A DNA stretch of 64,000 nucleotides from Coptis chinensis (GCA_015680905.1 CM027383.1:40174501-40238500); one strand, 5' to 3'. Positions 1 to 11,543 are shown, counted from the first letter of the stretch. The notes: a model not told the origin generated them from the sequence alone. Translations and numbers: made by a program.

Positions 1-95
1 CCATCTTAATCTCGTTCTAGACAAGAATTCAATTGCTTGAATCCAAGGGGCAATCCCACATTCTCTACCCACCCACCCTTTTAAAGTTTTATTCT

Positions 96-1512
96 AACCA
101 AGTGACTATGCCTAAAGATCACCCGCAAACTAAAAATGATACCATACCAAATACTATAATAGAAACTGAAGACCCTACAACTGTAAAAGTACCAGTTAAA
201 CCACAACCAAAAGGGAAAACATTACAAGACCCAATAATAGAAAGTGAAGACCCTACACCTGTAGAGGTTCCAATATGGACACCTAGATGGAAAACGGATA
301 GAGATAAAGCAAAGACTAATAAAACTTTTATCCCTTATGCTAAAAATAGCGATAAAGCACCATATCCCCAAAGACTAGTTGTGTTTAAAAAGGATGAGAA
401 TTTTGACGAGATTAGGGAAGTGTTTAAAAATTTGACTATAAACCTACATTTTCTAGAAGCTATAAAAAGTCTACCCAACACGCTAAGTTTCTAAAAGAGT
501 TGTGCACCAAGAAGAGGAAAACCAACATACCCCACGAAGCATTCTTAATCTGTATAATATCCCTTTTATCCTAACATAACGGAATTGTTAAGTACAAGGA
601 CCCCGGTCGCCCTATCAGACAATGCACCTTAGGTGATACCTTCATAACAACCGCTTTATTAGACACGGGGCGAAGTGTTAACTTACTCCCTTTTTATTAT
701 ATAAAACAACTAGGTCTAACAAAACTTCAACCAACCAAAATGACTTTGCAGTTAGCCGATCGTTCTATTAAGTATCCCAAGGGTGTAGTTGAAAATATTC
801 TCGTTAAAGTTCGGGATTTTTACTATCCAAACCGACTTTGTTATTCTTGACACGAAGTTGCTCATGATTCCATTCCCATCATCTTAGGGCGTCCTTTCTT
901 GGCAACCGCCAATGCCCAAATCAATTGTCGGGATGGCTCAATGACTCTTTCTTTTGGAAATCTTTCGTAGAAGTTAACATGTTTAGACAAAAACAGGGGA
1001 CAACTAGGTTTGCCTATAGAAGGGAAGTGAAGTCCATTGAGAGTTTTGTACCTCACATTAGTCGCGGGCCGACACTTTAGTCCCCACACTAGTAGATACC
1101 CCTCTTATGGAAGAAGACAAGGATCACAATTTCTACTCCCTAGACGTAGATAACATCAAGGAGGATTTCCTTCAACTCTTTTGCAACCCTTCTTTGCCGC
1201 CTCATGAAGTTCTCTCTATTGACATCCATTCATCTCTTGGCCATGACGGAAGAAGAATTTTTTTTCGCCCTCTATCCTAGTGATTCTTCTTACCCACCTA
1301 TTGTGGAATGTCTTGCATATCTCAAGGCCTCTGATGATATAGACCTAAGAACACTAGTTGAACACCATTCACCCACCTCACATCCTCATGTCACTCATTC
1401 ACCTTCCATCACGAATGTTCCTCGCCCTCTACCTTTTCAAAGAACCATTGAGTTTGTACTTGACCTTGGCGTTTCTCCTATGCTTCATAACTATCTAAAA
1501 CCAACCTGGTGA
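96..1512 (+). pseudogene. pol: G remnant: gag-protease linker, protease and post-protease region
   Basis: The frame from about 105 to 494 encodes a proline- and acid-rich linker with the pattern TEDPT-VPV occurring twice, as in the linkers of B and F. It runs into the conserved stretch ending DEIREVFKNLTINL. The protease follows over about 640-1010: the DLGAS-type site is damaged (GACACGGGGCGAAGT near 661-676) and frameshifts break the rest. The last open frame, 1204-1512, ends with LDLG and LKPTW and has a counterpart in E (59700-59950, minus). No RT or integrase motif follows. Aspartic proteases of this family process Gag-Pol; this copy cannot make one. Confidence 0.8.
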
Positions 1513-2270
1513 AGAAGTAACACCCAAGGACAAGCCACCGACACTTTTTCATTTTTTTTCCATTTTTTTCTTCTCAAAATTATCCACATCCTACGTTATC
1601 TTCCATAACCATCAATTTTCTCACGCTCATTTACTTGGCATCCCCTTCGTAGGAGGACAAAGAAGAAACTGTATGCTTTCGATTAGGTTTTAGATCTATA
1701 AGGCTTTGCTCTCATTCCACTAAGCTACGTCATAGGAAATCTTGGTGCTTAATTCGTTTGATGGTGCATTCCATGTTAATTATTTGTGGAAAGACCCACA
1801 ACTTTTTTTCGATTGTTGATATATGGTAAACTGCATTTTAATACATATATATTAGATAAAGTCTCAAGTATCCGGGATATAGAAGACTCATTTTATTCTT
1901 GGTGAACTCCATTCCAATCTTATGTTATGGGAGTGCACCATTAAGGCAACCGGACCCTCCTTTTGGAGTGAGTGGTTGTAAGTGTCGGATTCTTAGTCTA
2001 CGCTTCATGTGACTCACGATTTATCTCTTGCACTTTTTCTCGTGGATTGAGTAGTGCTTCTCTATGGAGTGAGTTTCATTTTTATTTCTTTATCGTAATT
2101 TTGTTTTGTTTTTCTAAAAATCAAACATATAAAAACTAAATAAAATAAAAACATAAACATATATTAGTAAGTCTAGGGAATCTGACTTTAAAAAGACCCA
2201 AGTTTTCGTGACAATACCAACTTTCGAGTATAGGCCAAACAAAATTTTTCAAACTTAAAAAGAGTTTTCC
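1513..2270 (+). other. G non-coding region after protease, equivalent to the post-integrase region of full copies
   Basis: There is no credible gene here. Bases 1930-2010 (a GTGCACCATTAAGG-type start, then GGAGTGAGTGGTTGTAAGTG) align with the sequence directly after the integrase stop in B (22575-22630) and A (32435-32490). Bases 2170-2210 match the shared AATCTGACTTTAAAAGACCC block. The join from protease to this region is therefore where RT, RNase H and integrase are missing. Confidence 0.7.
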
Positions 2271-2290
2271 AATTTTGTTTGGGGTGGCAT
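2271..2290 (+). promoter_or_regulatory. Internal polypurine module, G
   Basis: TTTTGTTTGGGGTGGC is close to the true polypurine tract before the 3' LTR (4221-4236) but lies at the position equivalent to the end of integrase in full-length copies. Confidence 0.5.
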
Positions 2291-2474
2291 TTTGGTATTC
2301 ATTTCAAATCATGTTGCCACCCTAAGCCTGTCATGTTTACTCCAAAGAGAGTTTGTGTTAGTTAAATGCGCACCGGTTTAATTGTGCTTCATATTATCAT
2401 ATCATCTTTACAATATTTCTGTCAGTGCATCGCCAATTTTTGCCATGTTTCTATGGTAAATTCTTTCCTTATCT

Positions 2475-2670
2475 CTTTACACTTTGAGGACAAAGCGTTC
2501 GATTGTTTGGGGGGGGATAGAAACATTGCAAAAATTAGACACTTTTATGATGTAAATTACGACTTTTATTTATAAAATATTAAAAATTATAAAAATTAGT
2601 TAGTTACATAATTTAATTGTGCTATTGAATTGTTTCATGAACCCCTTCTCCCAAATTGTTTGGGGTGGTA
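2475..2670 (+). promoter_or_regulatory. Two further polypurine modules, G
   Basis: A TTTGAGGACAAAGC block is followed by TTGTTTGGGGGGGG at 2503-2516, and a second run, TTGTTTGGGGTGGTA, lies at 2656-2670. The first corresponds to the module after ORF4 in A (36604-36635) and B (41773-41810). G lacks recognisable ORF3 and ORF4, so it has kept the modules but lost the genes between them. Confidence 0.5.
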
Positions 2671-4220
2671 TAGAAACACGATGTAAATGTTAAACACATA
2701 TTAGGTTGTATATTACGTTATTATTTGTCTTAAAAATAATAAAAATAAAAATAAAAATAAAAGTTTATGCAATACACTTAGGAATATTGGTATTGTTTCT
2801 TTCTCTATGCTCTTAATAATCTAGAAGTCTCACGTAGCTTTTGCATTAGAATAGTTTTTAGAAACTTAGGTTAATATATAGGTAATAATCTTTGCATCTA
2901 TCTATAAATATATTACATGAGTATCTATGATTGTTTGGCAGTAAGTTTCTGAAATCTAGGCTAAAGTACTTATTCTACAAATCCTGTGAGAATATAGCCT
3001 AAAACCTTATATGATTGAAACATTTGAGAAATGACACAAGGGAGAAGTATATTCCGAATAGAGAAATCACACGTCCACTTGCTTGACCACTATACCATGT
3101 CCTAAGAGAGAATTTAGACCCTTTTTTTATCGATATAGCTAGAAATTCTGACCTAAGTATATTTTCCGCTAGTCGCCCCACTGAGCCTTTCATTAGCCCT
3201 TTCATAAACCACAAATCCTTTACCCTGTTATAAAACAAAACAAAATAAAAAATTCAACCTACCCAATTTAGATAAGTCTGAGAATAGAATGAGGAAGAAA
3301 GAATAAGAGAAAAACCTGTGTAAACAAAAGTTAGTTAATTGCTTCAGAAAATAAAGAAAAGAAGTTTCCATCCAAAGAAAAGAAAAATAAAAATAAAAAT
3401 AAAATAAAAACTCCAAAAAAAAAATAGAATAAAAGGAGTCAAAAGCCAAAGAAAAAGAAAAAAAAAATGGCTAAGGATGGAAACAAAGTGTAGAAGCAAA
3501 AGTAAATAACAAGGTTTTCTCTAGTTACATAATATGAAGACTCTATCATCTCAGACTTGTCCTTTTTGAATATCCATTTCCTTCCTTCTTAAACCATCTC
3601 CTAATCCCAACACACCTAATAAAGACCTCTAGCTCAATTAGGAATAGGTTAGTGGGATAGTAAGCTGCGAGATGTGTTTGATCAACTTCGGCTTCCTTGT
3701 GTGTCATTGAGATTGTAAGGTAAAGTATGCCCACTCGCATTAATCGGAGTAGCAAAACTTGAGTGGAAAAATCGAGAGTGATTTTTGTCTTGACTTTTAT
3801 GTGAGAACCTACTTAAGGACGCTTATTCCAAAGTTTCAAAACGGACATGTTACTGCATTTCATAGCATTACTCATTGTATATATGTTTATTCGTAGATGA
3901 TTGATTATTATGCATATATTAGCTTAGGTTTCGACATGATTATTCTGTATTTATTGCTAGTGAGATGTATAGATAATTGAGACATAAATAAGGAAACAAT
4001 AGTTTTATTTCTTAGTCGTTGTAGTATAGATGAAGTTTGTGTGTACCTTCACTGGAAAACCCTCACGAGGCTATAACTCGTCCACTAGGGAATTCCTAGT
4101 GGTTTAATGCCTTGTTGCATATAGTTAATGCAATCGCACTCAGCGAAACGAGAGTAGATAGAATTCCATTTTTGGTCACTTATTCTAATTTCTCATATTT
4201 GCTTGAGGACAAGCAAAATG
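2671..4220 (+). other. Conserved 3' region of G (about 1.5 kb, apparently non-coding)
   Basis: From about 2760 this is closely similar to A (36730-38190), B (41905-43360) and E (55790-57260, reverse). It includes a shared block starting ACACTTAGGAATATTGG, an A/G-rich tract at about 3285-3480, and a hairpin at 4082-4102. Open frames on the minus strand (2999-3238, 3546-3755) are not kept open in the other copies, so I do not call them genes. DNA-level conservation in four copies suggests a cis-acting role in the RNA or in reverse transcription. Confidence 0.7.
4082..4102 (+). promoter_or_regulatory. Conserved hairpin upstream of 3' LTR, G
   Basis: Stem CCACTAGG, loop GAATT, stem CCTAGTGG: 8 perfect base pairs. 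It ends 134 bases before the 3' LTR. The same hairpin occurs in A (38066-38086), B (43222-43242) and E (55909-55929, minus). Confidence 0.6.
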
Positions 4221-4236
4221 CTGTTTGGGGGTGGTT
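4221..4236 (+). promoter_or_regulatory. Polypurine tract of G
   Basis: CTGTTTGGGGGTGGTT directly abuts the TGATAA start of the 3' LTR and follows a GCTTGAGGACAAGCAAAATG block. This is the expected place for plus-strand DNA priming. Confidence 0.75.
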
Positions 4237-5341
4237 TGATAAGAGCCCAAAACTGTAGTTTTAACCCCTTAACAATCATACTTTTAGACCAATTATGTGA
4301 GTAATAATTAAGAGTTAATACTGATTACGTGTTTTTATGCATTTTAGGCTTCAAAGTCTATTATGTGCATAAATGTGCCACTTTAGCGAGATAAAGGAGC
4401 AAAGGTCGGTTGCTAAGGAGTTCTGTGAATAAAAACCAAGATTCAAGGAGACAAAGCCTTTGTAGTGCCCGGTCAAAAGCTGAAAAGTCAACACGGGCAG
4501 AAACAATGCACAAGTCAGCAGAACTTCCGAAGGCCGTATCTTTGGACTCAGACCTCGGAATTGGGAGAATCTTATGTCAAAACGACCGGCTCGGAAAGAG
4601 CTTTCCAATGGTCCAAGCCTTGGCCCAATCAGAGGAGCAAAAGTGGACGAAACATCTGTCGAAGCCAACTGCAGCTGAAGAGCCCATTTTGGACTAAAGA
4701 AATTGGGTTTTGGGCCCGATTTTCCGGCCCAAAACATGGCTCCAAGCCCATGCACGATTTTTGGATCTGAAAGTATAAAAACAAAAGCTTGACTCTTTGT
4801 TAAAGGTAGTTAGGTTAGGAAGCTAATGTTAATGGAGTTTAGGGTTAGAAATAGATAGATCTAGATTAGTTTTTAGATCTAGATCTAGTTTTTTTACATT
4901 CATTCAATTAGTTAGTTTAGAATCATATTTTAGTTTTAGAATAAAGTATTAGTTCTTCATTTCAATTTAGATTATTGCTTAAATTCTTATTTAGATTTAG
5001 TTGTCTTAAATTCATAATTAGTTATTCACAATCTTAGTTCTAAATTAGTTTTAATTTCAGTTTAATTTAATTATGTCTTATTGTTATTATTGTTCTTGTG
5101 TTGGGAATGGTAGTATAGAAATTTCACATCAAATCATTACTCTCACTATTGTTCCTTTTGGGTTTGATTAGTTGAATTCGATTTAAGTCTAGAGAGTTAA
5201 GAGTGGACGAATCCTTACTCATTATATTGCATGATTATGTTTTGAGAGTAAGAAGAATTGATTTAAACGTAAGAACGGTAATATTACGTATTAGTGTTGT
5301 TAACATTAATAGTTGGGATTCTATTATTTTTACGGTTATCA
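4237..5341 (+). repeat. 3' LTR of G (1105 bp)
   Basis: It starts TGATAAGAGC and ends GGTTATCA, so the termini are TGATAA/TTATCA inverted repeats. The same LTR type occurs in E (54686-55770 and 63669 onward, minus). The first 550 bases match the LTR of A, including a TATA-like TATAAAAA at 4774-4781, but the rest differs from A. The E/G LTR therefore looks like a recombinant sharing the upstream half with A. It is followed by CATTC (5342-5346). Confidence 0.9.
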
Positions 5342-6255
5342 CATTCTTCCACTCCTCAAACTTTGTCGAGGAAATTATTTGGTTGATTGCTATAACCTGT
5401 TTTACATCGCGTATTTGTATGATGGCATGAGAACTCTTTGCATGTATAGAATTTTTCCTGAGTATGTGTGGTTCGTCATTGCATATTGACGTTAATACGG
5501 TTAATATGATTCGAATATATTTGGACGTCTGCGTGATTATAAACCGCCTGCTTAGATTATTTTTGTATGTATATGTTACATCCATTCACATACGCGGCAT
5601 TACTTTGCATAAGTTCGTTCTAGATATTCTTCTAGCTCGCATCTAGCTGCACGTGTCGGTAGCTATATATTATTGCATGCGTAGGACGTGTTTCTATTCA
5701 CGTATGAGTAATATGAAGTTGCATTGTAGACTTCCTGTGTATAACTAGCATGTGCTTATTGCATGATTAGTTATCTGTTTCGGCATTTCTCATTTTTATT
5801 TGCATGTTTCGTAATCACATGTTTAGGATACATATACGGTTGCGCGAATATATTACCTGTGTTTTCGCCCTCTTCTCCATAATACAATAATTACGTACAC
5901 TTAAAAAAAAAATAAATATAAATAATAAAAAAAAAAACTCCTAATAATAAAATTTCATCATAATTATATTAATAATAATCACATAATATACCATCATCAA
6001 TCATCATCATATTCCATTAGTGTCTAGCAAACTTGAAAGAATGAGGTTACCTAATTAAGGAACGTGCTAGCACGGGCATCCTCCCTCAATTCTCTCAGGT
6101 GACCTGGTTGTGGGAATATTAACATGTTATCCTAGCTTACCTGCTCAAGTTAGCAACAGCTCAGGAAGACATGGTTCACCTCCCTCCTTCCATAATTACT
6201 AATCCTCATATCATAATTCATTCCTTATGAGTCTGGAATTAAAAATGGTGTTTGC
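5342..6255. other. Unassigned region between G and D gag, AT-rich
   Basis: No gene is recognised. It should hold the leader of D, but I cannot find an LTR end or a tRNA-Asp primer site. Bases 5900-6000 are extremely A/T-rich with A runs and TCATCA repeats. Short open frames (5203-5646) have no recognisable family and overlap the LTR end. Confidence 0.5.
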
Positions 6256-7740
6256 ATGAGACTATAGTCTGGTACTAATCAGGAATTATTAGAACATACA
6301 TATCGTCGTCGGAAATACGATAAACAACTGCATAAGTTATCCCCTAGACAAAGTTCTTCCTCCGTAAACCAACCTCGTCAAGTATCTCAGTTGCCATTAC
6401 CTCCCATAGTTATGGCCCAGGAAAATCCCACAGTAGATAAACCCCTTTTGGACTTCTATACTGCCTTACAGGAAGGACCTGCTTCCTGCATTAAACTCGA
6501 TGAGATTGCAGGTGATTTTCACATTCCGCTAAACGTTTTCGGTTTGTTACATGTTTACCATGGTCTAGACCATGAAAAATCGTACAATCACCTACGTCGA
6601 ATTCAACAAGTGGCCACCACTTTCCACCATCCGATCGTTACCAATGAACAACTCTTGCTTAGGTTGTTTCCCTTCACCTTAGCTGATAAAGCTTCAGTTT
6701 GGCTTGCAGGCGAAGCAACACAATCCCTTAACACATGGGCCAAGCTCGTACAAGCATTCATGATAAAGTTATATACTCAGAAGAAAACTACAGAGATGCT
6801 TCAGAAGATTCAATTCTTTCGCCAGCATCCCCATGAATCTTTTACGGAAGAATGGAGCAGATTTACTGATATACTTCTCGAATGTCCCCATCATCAACTC
6901 GACACCGTTGTCTTAGTCCAGTCATTCTTTAATGGTCTCTCTGACCATCAAAAGGAAACATTAGATATCATGAACGGCGGCTGTTTTATGGACAAAGGCG
7001 CTATTGAAGTATACACTTTTCTCGAGAAACAAACTTCACGAAACACCCATCGGGGTAACACTGATTCTTCCAGATCTTCTAAAGATACTCCTACCAAAGT
7101 TACATTTATGTTCGAGGTCAAACCCGATCCGAAATTAAAAACTCTGATCGAGTTCATAACCAAAAAGGTCGATTCTCTTTCTGTTCAAGTGAGTGATAAA
7201 AAACCAAACAATTCATGGCCGCCAACGCTTCCCCATATCTTCTTTGCTTAAGTCCTGAGCACTCTTATTCTTAATTTCCTTTGGCATACGAGTGCCCTCC
7301 CCAACCATCTGAAGAGGCTTGCACTTTCAACATCCCTAATACACCTTGGTGACAACATCCAAATTTGGCTTTGCAAACCCCTACCCAACAGCCAGCTCCT
7401 CCGGGTTTCAACAACCCTCCTGTACGGCCATCCACGAACTACAATTCCTACCGTCAAGGGAATCCTCCACAATTTCCGCAAGGGCAAAGTCACTTTCCCA
7501 ACACCACAAATATAGGGTACCAAAACAACCGCAGCCTTGTCCCCCGCTAATCCAGGTTATGGCTACCAAAATCAACCCGTAAATAATAACCATGAACTTG
7601 TTCTTGCTGCCCCATTGATACAATCCACTGCTGATAAAACGGCTGAAACTTTACTGACTTACATGAATCAATAGTCTCAAATCCTAACATCTATCCAACA
7701 GTCTCTTCAGCGGTTAGCACAGGATAAAAGTCAAAAGGGC
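6256..7740 (+). pseudogene. gag: Element D gag (decayed)
   Basis: This is the structural Gag of an Athila-like element, which forms the particle that packages element RNA. I place the start at ATG 6256, because the following codons read MRL-stop-SG, the equivalent of MRLRSG in A, B and F, with codon 4 now TAG (6265-6267). The frame stays open from 6268 to 7251. The retroelement gag core runs from about 6430 to 7050 (LDFYTAL, VYHGLDHEK, FTLADKASVWL, FFRQHPHESF, IMNGGCFMDKGA). A frameshift near 7230-7260 cuts off the CCHC region (CLSPEH visible, last Cys lost). A P/Q/N-rich linker (7365-7740) is in broken frames. It is clearly more diverged from A, B and F than they are from each other. Confidence 0.85.
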
Positions 7741-9830
7741 GTGTTTTCTGGCCAAGCAGTTCCCAACCCTAAGTCCACCATCACCGCTTTTGAACTCACC
7801 AATGCACCAGGATCTAGTAATCCCAGCCAGGGTGAGGTGCATGCCATCACCACCCTTTGTTCTGGCCGAACCATCGATAATCACATACATATGCCAGACA
7901 ATCAACCGACAAAAGCCGCGGCTGATGCCCTTCCAACTCGTACCTCGCAACCTATATCGGATGAAGTTGTTCTTTCCAACTCTGCAACCACGTCCCTGGG
8001 GAAAGGCGCCACTGATCCATATGCACGATTCCACCCAAAAGCTTCATTCCCTGCCCGTTTGGTAAAGAACAAACCCGACGAGCATTTCAATGAGATCCGA
8101 GAAACCTTCAAAAATTTTACCATAAACCTACCTTTTCTCGATGCACTTAAGCATTTTCCCAAGCATGCCAAGTTTTTGAAAGACATGTGCACCACCAAAC
8201 AACGAACGAATGTTCCTCAACAAGTATTCCTCACTGAGCAGTTTCCCTCCATTACTGCTACTAATGGTGTGGTTAAATACAAAGACCCAGGTCGACCAAT
8301 TGTGTCATGCATGTTGGGCGAAAAGTATATCGCTACCGCCCTTTTAGACCTAGGCGCGAGTGTTAACTTACTTCCCTACTACTTATTCAAGCAGTTAGGT
8401 CTTCATGAATTAAAACCTACCAGCATGACCCTGCAACTCGCGGATCACTCCATCAAGTACCCAAAGGGCATAGTAGAAAATGTCCTAGTCAAGGTCCAAT
8501 ATTTTTACTACCCAGTTGATTTTGTCATTCTAGATATCGAAGTTGCCTGTGACTCCATTCCTATCATTTTAGGACGTCCATTTCTTGCAACTGCTAACGC
8601 TCTCATTAATTGTCGGGATGGTTCAATGACAATGCCTTTCGGGAATCTTTCTGTAGAAGTCAATGTGTTCAACTTAATGAAACAACTTCCCTATCCTGAC
8701 ATTGAGGGTGAGATTAGCATGGTTGATAGTCTGGCACAGGAATATTTCACAAACTCTTTTCCTGCAGACGAGGTACACAAATTTCTTTATTTTGATAATC
8801 CTGAGTTTGACGATGACTCATACGTTAAGGATGTCCACACATTATTAGAGTCAATACCACTATTTGACCTTACTACTGCATTACCAACTGATTTAGAAGA
8901 ACCTGACTTACTCTTTTCCATTGAAGAGACGGCCCTTCACGAATCCTTGATCCCCAATCTTCCAACTCCGGATTTAAAACCTCGACCCTCTGATTTAAAG
9001 TACGTGCATCTCGATCCCGATGGTAGTCACCCTATAATAATTTCTTTCCATTTGACTACCGACGAAGAAACACGTTTGATTCATGTCATTCATGAACACC
9101 GCTCCGCCATCGGTTGGTCTTTAGATGATATCAAAGGAATACACCCTAGTGTATGCACACATTGCATACATCTAGATGACGGCACAAAGATATCATGGGA
9201 ACCACAACATCGCCTTAACCCCGCCATGAAGGAGGTGGTGAGGGAGGAAGTTTTACGTTTACTTGATATGGGTATCATATACCCTATCTTTGATAGTGTT
9301 TGGGTTAGTCCTGTCTACGTTGTTCCCAAGAAGTTCGACATTACAATTGTGCGAAATGAAAATGATGAATGCATCTCCACTCGCATTCCAGTGAAATGGA
9401 GAATTTGCATTGACAATCGTAAACTTAATGTCGTAACACGTAAAGATCACTTCCCTCTTCCATTTGTTGACCAGAAGCTGGAACGTTTAGCCGGTCATAC
9501 TTACTACTGTTTTCTTGACGGCTATTCCGGCTACTTCCAAATTGTCATCGACCAAGCTGATCAAGAAAAAACAACTTTCACATGGCTTTTTGGAACCTTT
9601 GCATACAAACGAATGTCTTTTGGTATTTCCAATGTCCTTGGTATTTTCTAACGCTGCATGCTTCACAATTTCAGTGACATGGTGGAACGTTATATGGAGG
9701 TCTTCATGGACGACTTTTCTAATTATGGAAACTCCTTTAACGACTACCTATCTAACCTTTATAAAGTGTTAATGCGTTGTGAGGAGAAAAATTTGGTACT
9801 TAATTGGGAAAAGTGTCATTTCATGGTTAC
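7741..9830 (+). pseudogene. pol: Element D pol part 1: linker, protease, RT (cut by solo LTR at 9830)
   Basis: An uninterrupted 636-codon frame runs from 7741 to 9651, the longest intact frame of the family here. It has a conserved linker block (HFNEIRETFKNFTINL, about residues 116-131), then an aspartic protease with D203-LGAS followed by VNLLPYY and an ILGRPFLATANALINC flap region. The reverse transcriptase then starts at about residue 440 (KWRICIDNRKLN, FLDGYSGYFQI, TTFTW-FGT). A stop at 9649-9651 sits where relatives carry Gln. The frame resumes with the catalytic FMDD at 9703-9714 and continues to 9825. Insertion of the solo LTR duplicated GTTAC (9826-9830); pol continues at 44943. Confidence 0.9.
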
Positions 9831-9870
9831 TGATAAAAGCCCAAAATTGTAGTTTTAACTCCTTAATAAT

Positions 9871-11030
9871 ATTATATTTTTTTTTATTGGGAAGCGAGGT
9901 TGTTAACGGGGCCCCTTTTATTAATCATAAAAAATATTTGGTACATTCACTTCCTCACATACTCTCTCCCTAGAGTATCATCATGTGCTATTTTCATTAC
10001 ATCTTCTGCTAATAAATTTGGTAAAATTTCATGAAATCTAACATTTGGATATATGTAACTACAAGTGGCTTGCACTGCAAGACTCTCGAAAGGACACTCA
10101 AACAACAATGCTCATGATACAAGCATCCTAAACTCTTGGACTATAGTAGTGAGGCCAAAACAAGCTCTAAGAATAAAGGATTGCACTTGGATTCCACCGG
10201 ACAACGATATCATCAAGATAAACACTGATGGAGCTTCATTTGGTAACCCTAGTCTGTCTAGAATTGGGGTAACATTTCGAAACGCAGATAGTGAATTCCT
10301 TCTTGTCCTCTGCAAGAGTATAGGAGTGGATAATAGCTACAATGCCGAATGCATGGCAATCATTGAGGGTGCAGAAACAGCAATTACAAGAGGTTGGAAG
10401 CACATTTGGTTGGAATCTGACTCCCTTGTTGCGGTAACTGCCTTTGCTAACAACTCCATACCTTGGGCCCTTCAAGCGAGATGGATAGATATACAACACT
10501 CAGTTCTGTATATGACCATCACACATGTCTTCAGGGAAGCAAATTTTTCCGCAGACTGTGCAGCTAAGATGGGCGCATCCATGCCATCAAGTCATAGTGA
10601 GATTCATGTGGGTAAACTAAGTAGGTTGCACACTTGGGAAGTACCATTTCAAGTTTACTCTAGATTTTGTTAAAATGCTTGCTGTAAAGAGTTTCATAGC
10701 CTTGAAAGGAATGAACTCTAGTCTCATTTAGTCTGAAGGGAGCTGTTTCCACAGTCGCCCACAAAATTTTTTACTTTCCTTTTCATTTAATAAATTTAAC
10801 CTTACTGAGCAAAAAAAAAAGGACAATGTCTAGCTAGTGCATCAGCTAACATATTTGTTTCCCTATATACATGTTCTATAGAAAAAAAAATAATAGTTCT
10901 TCTTTCATTGCTTATATGCTCTTGATCTACTTCTTTGCGCGCCATGGGTATTTCTAGTGTTTGATGAATGCCACCACATTTTCGGAGTATGTCTGTGCTT
11001 CTAGCCTTACTATGTGATGTTTCAGTGTAT
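9871..11030 (-). mobile_element. LINE 3' fragment (minus strand) inside solo LTR C
   Basis: Read on the minus strand, bases 10885-10821 encode a plant L1-type RNase H end (HVYRETNMLADALA). The reading resumes below 10097 with CPFESLAVQA and stops at about 9962. A short 3' tail ends in an A run, seen as T's at about 9876-9884. The element is truncated at its 5' end, near 11030. The flanking LTR sequence AATAATATTA (9865-9874) is approximately repeated at 11031-11038, consistent with a target duplication. A second LINE tail is inserted in it at 10097-10820. Confidence 0.7.
10097..10820 (+). mobile_element. LINE 3' tail (plus strand) with RNase H domain
   Basis: This is a 5'-truncated non-LTR element. 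The coding part (10097-10673) is a plant-type RNase H with the usual catalytic acids visible: the Asp of NTDG, the Glu of YNAEC, the Asp of LESDS and the final Asp of FSADCAAK. It is followed by about 135 bases of 3' untranslated sequence and a run of ten A's (10811-10820). AAAGGACA at 10089-10096 is repeated at 10818-10825, the expected LINE target duplication. Codons before 10097 in the same frame belong to the older minus-strand LINE, so the longer open frame from 10065 is chimaeric. Confidence 0.8.
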
Positions 11031-11543
11031 AATAATTACATTTAGACAAATTATGTGTATAAGAAATAAGAGTTAGTACTGTTTAAGTGTTTTTGTGTAT
11101 TTCAGGCATTGGAGTCGAATATGAGAAGACATATGTCACTTTTGCAAGATAAAGGAGCAAAGGTTGGTTGCTAAGAAGTTCTGTGATTAAAGGCCAAGAT
11201 TCAAGGATAAAAAGCCTTTTTAAAGCCCAGTAAAAGCTGAAAAGTCAAAGTCAATGCGGGAAGAAATAGAGCAGAAAAGTCAACAGAACTTCTGCAGGTC
11301 GTATATTTGGACTCAGACCTCGGAATTGGGCCTATTATATGTCAAAACGACCGGCTCAGAAAGTGCTTTCTAATGGTCTATAACTTGACCCAATCAGATT
11401 AGAAAAAGTAGATGAAAATGCTATTTCAGTTATTTCTAACAGAGAATCCTTTTTGGACATACGTAATTACGTTTTGGGCTTGTTTTCATGGCCTAAAAGA
11501 TGGCTCCAAATCCTATGCACGAAATTGTAATCTAGCCATCTCC

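Larger units (their letters stand above)
1..5341 (+). mobile_element. Athila-like element G, 5' end outside the window, non-autonomous
   Basis: This is the 3' part of a Ty3/gypsy element. Bases 1-85 match, in reverse orientation, the sequence just inside the 5' LTR of element E (63560-63655), so the missing 5' LTR should end a few bases before base 1. The copy then jumps from leader to the gag-protease linker near base 85-95, losing all of gag. It carries a decayed protease region, no RT, RNase H or integrase, a 3' untranslated region, a polypurine tract and one LTR (4237-5341). The right flank starts CATTC; the left target duplication cannot be seen. G and E share the same pol-less plan and the same LTR type, so I class them as one non-autonomous lineage. 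Confidence 0.85.

Noticed and set aside
2999-3755. Antisense open frames in the 3' region
   Set aside because: The same region in A, B and E contains stops in these frames, so there is no sign of coding conservation.
4351-4770. Overlapping open frames on both strands in the LTRs (also 14846-15176, 38400-38760)
   Set aside because: They lie in the conserved section upstream of the LTR TATA box, have no recognisable domain and are broken in other LTR copies. They reflect base composition of the LTR, not genes.
7248-8198. Minus-strand frames opposite D gag-pol
   Set aside because: Shadows of the real plus-strand frames, which carry clear gag, protease and RT motifs.
10065-10673. A 202-codon RNase H gene starting at 10065
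   Set aside because: The target duplication shows that the first 11 codons belong to another LINE in the other orientation; only 10097 onward is the RNase H element.
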